The position numbers and the translations under genes were made by a program. A stretch of 47,082 bases of DNA, taken from assembly GCA_009768935.1 (NCBI GenBank), contig WESA01000019.1:1-47082 (forward strand). The letters run 5' to 3'. The notes beneath the pieces were generated by a model that saw nothing but the letters and a program-made list of their open reading frames with translations, was not told where the DNA came from and did not search any database. This DNA is from Rectinema subterraneum (GTDB lineage: Bacteria > Spirochaetota > Spirochaetia > Treponematales > Rectinemataceae). Of this stretch, positions 44,742 through 47,082 are shown piece after piece; positions within the stretch are counted from its first letter, which is position 1; each line of letters opens with the position of its first letter.

Positions 44742-45212
44742 ATGGGCAGAAAAAAGAAATCTATCGATCGGGGCCATGCTCCCGACGTCAAATACAATTC
44801 AACGACTGTTTCGCGCTTTATTTGCCGCATGATGTGGCAGGGCAAGAAGTCTATCTGCACAAGCATCATGTACGATGCGCTCGAGCTGCTGCAGCAGAAA
44901 TCCGGCCAGCCAGCCCTCGATGCATTCAACAAAGCGCTTGAGAATGTCAAGCCGTCTATCGAAGTCAAGTCCCGGCGCGTGGGTGGCGCTACCTATCAGG
45001 TACCTATCGAGATTCGCGAATCTCGCCGCGAAGCGCTCGCAATGCGCTGGCTTATCAATGCCGCCAGAGCGCGCACCGGCAAGGCGATGGCGGAATGCCT
45101 CGCAGATGAGCTTTTCGATGCATTCAACAACACCGGCACCGCGATCAAGAAAAAAGACGACATGCACAAGATGGCTGAAGCCAACAAGGCTTTTGCTCAT
45201 TACCGGTGGTAA
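44742..45212 (+). CDS. rpsG: 30S ribosomal protein S7
   Basis: This 156-residue head protein nucleates assembly of the 3' domain of 16S rRNA. It contains KFICRMMWQGKKSICTSIMYDALE-like and RRVGGATYQVPIEIRESRREALAMRWL segments, and ends ANKAFAHYRW. The last codons and stop form one arm of a perfect 17-bp hairpin, and the same ten-residue ending with stop recurs downstream. AGAGAGGT ribosome-binding site. Confidence 0.98.
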   Translation: MGRKKKSIDRGHAPDVKYNSTTVSRFICRMMWQGKKSICTSIMYDALELLQQKSGQPALDAFNKALENVKPSIEVKSRRVGGATYQVPIEIRESRREALAMRWLINAARARTGKAMAECLADELFDAFNNTGTAIKKKDDMHKMAEANKAFAHYRW

Positions 45213-45224
45213 TGAGCAAAAGCC
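45188..45224 (+). repeat. Perfect 17-bp inverted repeat across the rpsG stop codon
   Basis: GGCTTTTGCTCATTACC (45188-45204) and GGTAATGAGCAAAAGCC (45208-45224) flank a 3-nt loop. The stop TAA (45210-45212) lies in the second arm. No T tract follows. Confidence 0.92.
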
Positions 45225-45256
45225 AGGCTATAGGGCCGGCGTAGCCGGACCGTTTG

Positions 45257-45289
45257 GCCAATAAAGCATTTGCGCATTACAGGTGGTAA
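45257..45289 (+). pseudogene. Remnant of a second rpsG 3' end
   Basis: Eleven codons here read ANKAFAHYRW-stop, identical in protein to the end of rpsG, with changes at six codons, all synonymous. Before these codons the similarity ends, and there is no start codon or ribosome-binding site. It looks like the tail of a replaced or duplicated rpsG. Confidence 0.75.
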
Positions 45290-45325
45290 TGCAGGCGCTT
45301 TGCGCTTCGCATTGAATGCCGACAG

Positions 45326-45354
45326 AAAGCCAGCCGCGAGGCTGGCTTTTTCTT
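45326..45354 (+). terminator. Rho-independent terminator after rpsG region
   Basis: AAAGCCAGCC-gcga-GGCTGGCTTT (45326-45349) is followed by a T-rich run. It closes the rpsL-rpsG transcript. Confidence 0.92.
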
Positions 45355-45369
45355 TTCGTGCAGCAGAAG

Positions 45370-45375
45370 TATACT
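45370..45375 (+). promoter_or_regulatory. -10 element before the EF-G-like gene
   Basis: TATACT lies 9 nt before the ATG at 45385. The -35 region overlaps the terminator T run (TTTTTC) and is weak. Predicted +1 is about 45382 and no ribosome-binding site is visible. Confidence 0.45.
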
Positions 45376-45384
45376 GATCCTGCA

Positions 45385-47082
45385 ATGAATATGCAGGCCG
45401 CGCCCATTTCGATCCGCAATATCGGCATTCTCGCCCACATCGATGCCGGAAAGACATCGATAACCGAGCGTGTGCTGCATGTAGCCGGTGTTCGAGAAAA
45501 AGCCGGAAATGTGGACGAGGGAACGACCGCGACCGACTACCTTACTATCGAGCGTCAGCATGGTATTACAATAAAAACCGCCGCTGTCCGTTTCATCCAT
45601 AAAGGTGTTCGCTTTCACCTTCTGGACACTCCGGGGCATGTCGATTTCAGCGCTGAAGTCGACCGCGTGCTGCGCGTTCTCGATGGAGCAGTCATTGTGC
45701 TGTGTGCAGTTTCTGGCGTACAGGTCAGGACAGGATTTATTGCGAGCGGCTGCAGAGCTCACAAGATTCCGCGCATGTATTTCATCAATAAAATGGATCG
45801 GCGCGGCGCGGATTTTTTTGCTGCAATGCAGGAAATTGCAGGAGAACTAGGCGAATCCGTCCTTCCTTTGCAGGTTCCTACATTCGAAGGGCATCAATGG
45901 AACGGAATAGCTGATCTTGTGAACCTAAGATGGTTCCCTGCAATGCTCGATATGTCTGAGAATATCGCCCAAGCAGGAGAAAGCCCAGCTTCTCTTGATA
46001 GTATCGGACTGCCAATCGATCAAGCGCCGATTTCTGAAAAATCGCAGCGACAGATCGAGCAGTATCGAGAAAAAATCCTTGATCGCGCAAGCATGTACGA
46101 TGACAGACTGACAGAAATGATTGTCAACGGGCAACAGATATCTCCAGCCCATATCAGAGACGCGCTTCGCCCGGCCATCCAGCGCCAGGATATCATGCCA
46201 GCGCTCTGCGGTTCGTCATTTTCTGACATCTCTACCGCCTTGCTGCTCGATGCGGTGATCGATTATTTCCCTGATCCTCTGGAGCGAGGATGTCCGCCAG
46301 CGAAAGACCTCAAGAATGGAAGCGAACTGAACCTTCCTGCAGCGCCTGATGCACCATTTTCAGCATATATTTTCAAGTCCGTTTTGAGTCAGAATCTGGA
46401 ACCGCTCGGCTGGCTGCGCATTTGGTCAGGCACGATTCGCGAAGGCATGAAAGTCATGGCCATGCCAGCCAGGAAACATGTGCAGATTCAGCGGCTCTAT
46501 GGGGTAAACGGAGCGGATGTCGAGCATATCGAATCAGCTGCAGCCGGCGAAATCGTCGGAGCCAGGCTTTCTTTCATGGAAGCGGGCGGAACACTCTGCG
46601 CGGCCAATCTGCAGATTGTCTATGAATCATTCAAGAATCCGGAACCTCTCGTGTTCATGGTCATCGAACCCTCCTTGCAGGCAGAGCTTCCTCAGCTGCG
46701 AGAAGCGTTAAAGCATTTCAGCATGGAAGATGTTTCGCTTTCGGTGAGCGAAGAAAAAGATACGGGACGCATTACCATCGCGGGGCAGGGCGAACTGCAT
46801 CTCGATATCATCCGCGAACGGCTTAAAAAAGAATATGGATTGCGTGTCCGCGCCGGGAATCCTCAGGTTCCGAAAATTGAGCGCCTGAAAAAGGCGGCTC
46901 GGCTTGCTGACCAGTTTGTCGGCGATTTTGGTGGCGAGCGCCTTGCGGTAGGGCTTGGCGTATTTCTCGAGAATGAGAAAGACAATAACGCGAATTCCTT
47001 GCACGTGGCGAGCGGCATACGATTGTCGGCAAATTATGAAACATGCATTCTTCGCGCGATGGAGACTGTGCTGGCGGTCGGC
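45385..47082 (+). CDS. Divergent EF-G-like translational GTPase (3' end outside window)
   Basis: This is an open frame of 566 codons without stop up to the window end. It has the G motifs of EF-G/TetM-type GTPases: AHIDAGKTS (17-25), DTPGHVDF (81-88) and NKMD (135-138), with CGSSF as G5 and YFPDP just after. Domain II and III sequences follow (PFSAYIFKS; GRITIAGQGELHLDIIRERLKKEYG). Switch I reads ATDYLTIERQHGITI rather than the canonical DWMEQEQERGITI, so it is not standard EF-G. It may be an EF-G2 paralogue or a ribosome-protection-type factor. ATG 45385 or 45391 are both possible. Confidence 0.87.
   Translation, partial: MNMQAAPISIRNIGILAHIDAGKTSITERVLHVAGVREKAGNVDEGTTATDYLTIERQHGITIKTAAVRFIHKGVRFHLLDTPGHVDFSAEVDRVLRVLDGAVIVLCAVSGVQVRTGFIASGCRAHKIPRMYFINKMDRRGADFFAAMQEIAGELGESVLPLQVPTFEGHQWNGIADLVNLRWFPAMLDMSENIAQAGESPASLDSIGLPIDQAPISEKSQRQIEQYREKILDRASMYDDRLTEMIVNGQQISPAHIRDALRPAIQRQDIMPALCGSSFSDISTALLLDAVIDYFPDPLERGCPPAKDLKNGSELNLPAAPDAPFSAYIFKSVLSQNLEPLGWLRIWSGTIREGMKVMAMPARKHVQIQRLYGVNGADVEHIESAAAGEIVGARLSFMEAGGTLCAANLQIVYESFKNPEPLVFMVIEPSLQAELPQLREALKHFSMEDVSLSVSEEKDTGRITIAGQGELHLDIIRERLKKEYGLRVRAGNPQVPKIERLKKAARLADQFVGDFGGERLAVGLGVFLENEKDNNANSLHVASGIRLSANYETCILRAMETVLAVG

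Overview
The window reads as chromosomal DNA of an anaerobic spirochaete, probably a free-living relative of Treponema (the lineage is inferred). Three things point there. The gene order rpmG-secE-nusG-rplKAJL-rpoBC-rpsL-rpsG is continuous. The RNA polymerase beta subunit carries Asn at the position of E. coli Ser531, as in naturally rifampicin-resistant spirochaetes. One lipoprotein has a relaxed lipobox. Rubrerythrin, superoxide reductase, rubredoxin and an ORP/MinD-type ferredoxin-ATPase cluster fit an anaerobic life. No phage, insertion sequence, CRISPR array or rRNA gene was seen.

Left part (1-9 kb): two complete Trk/Ktr potassium uptake systems are divergently transcribed from an 89-bp spacer. 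Next come a serine palmitoyltransferase-like PLP enzyme with a structured leader, radC, and an oxygen-defence operon (rubrerythrin, desulfoferrodoxin, rubredoxin) between a clear promoter and a terminator. A small conserved hypothetical gene and an rRNA methyltransferase gene follow.

Middle-left (10.4-19 kb): a DUF134 regulator gene precedes a ferredoxin, radical-SAM protein, two MinD-like ATPases with ferredoxin inserts and a NifX/NifB-like protein. Their promoter overlaps a 20-bp near-perfect palindrome. The radA-malQ-spmA-like operon shows two start/stop overlaps.

Middle (19-32 kb): a Phd/VapC toxin-antitoxin pair, a ccdA-tlpA thiol-redox pair, a clpP paralogue, a lipoprotein nuclease, and a glycerate operon (GntP permease, TPR protein, glycerate 2-kinase, NYN/OST-HTH protein). 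After these come a UDG-like protein, an M15 peptidase, a HAD phosphatase and murJ.

Right part (32.4-47 kb): tRNA-Thr, rpmG, tRNA-Trp, secE, nusG, rplK, rplA, rplJ, rplL, rpoB, rpoC, then rpsL and rpsG from their own promoter, and a divergent EF-G-like GTPase cut off by the window end.

Points most worth a second look: a second in-frame copy of the rpsG 3' end with synonymous changes lies just after rpsG; at least six genes have a sigma70-like -10 box placed so that transcription would begin at or within about 3 nt of the start codon; the ribosome-binding site and start codon of the nuclease gene are buried in the terminator of clpP; and a bidirectional terminator encodes the C-termini of two convergent genes.
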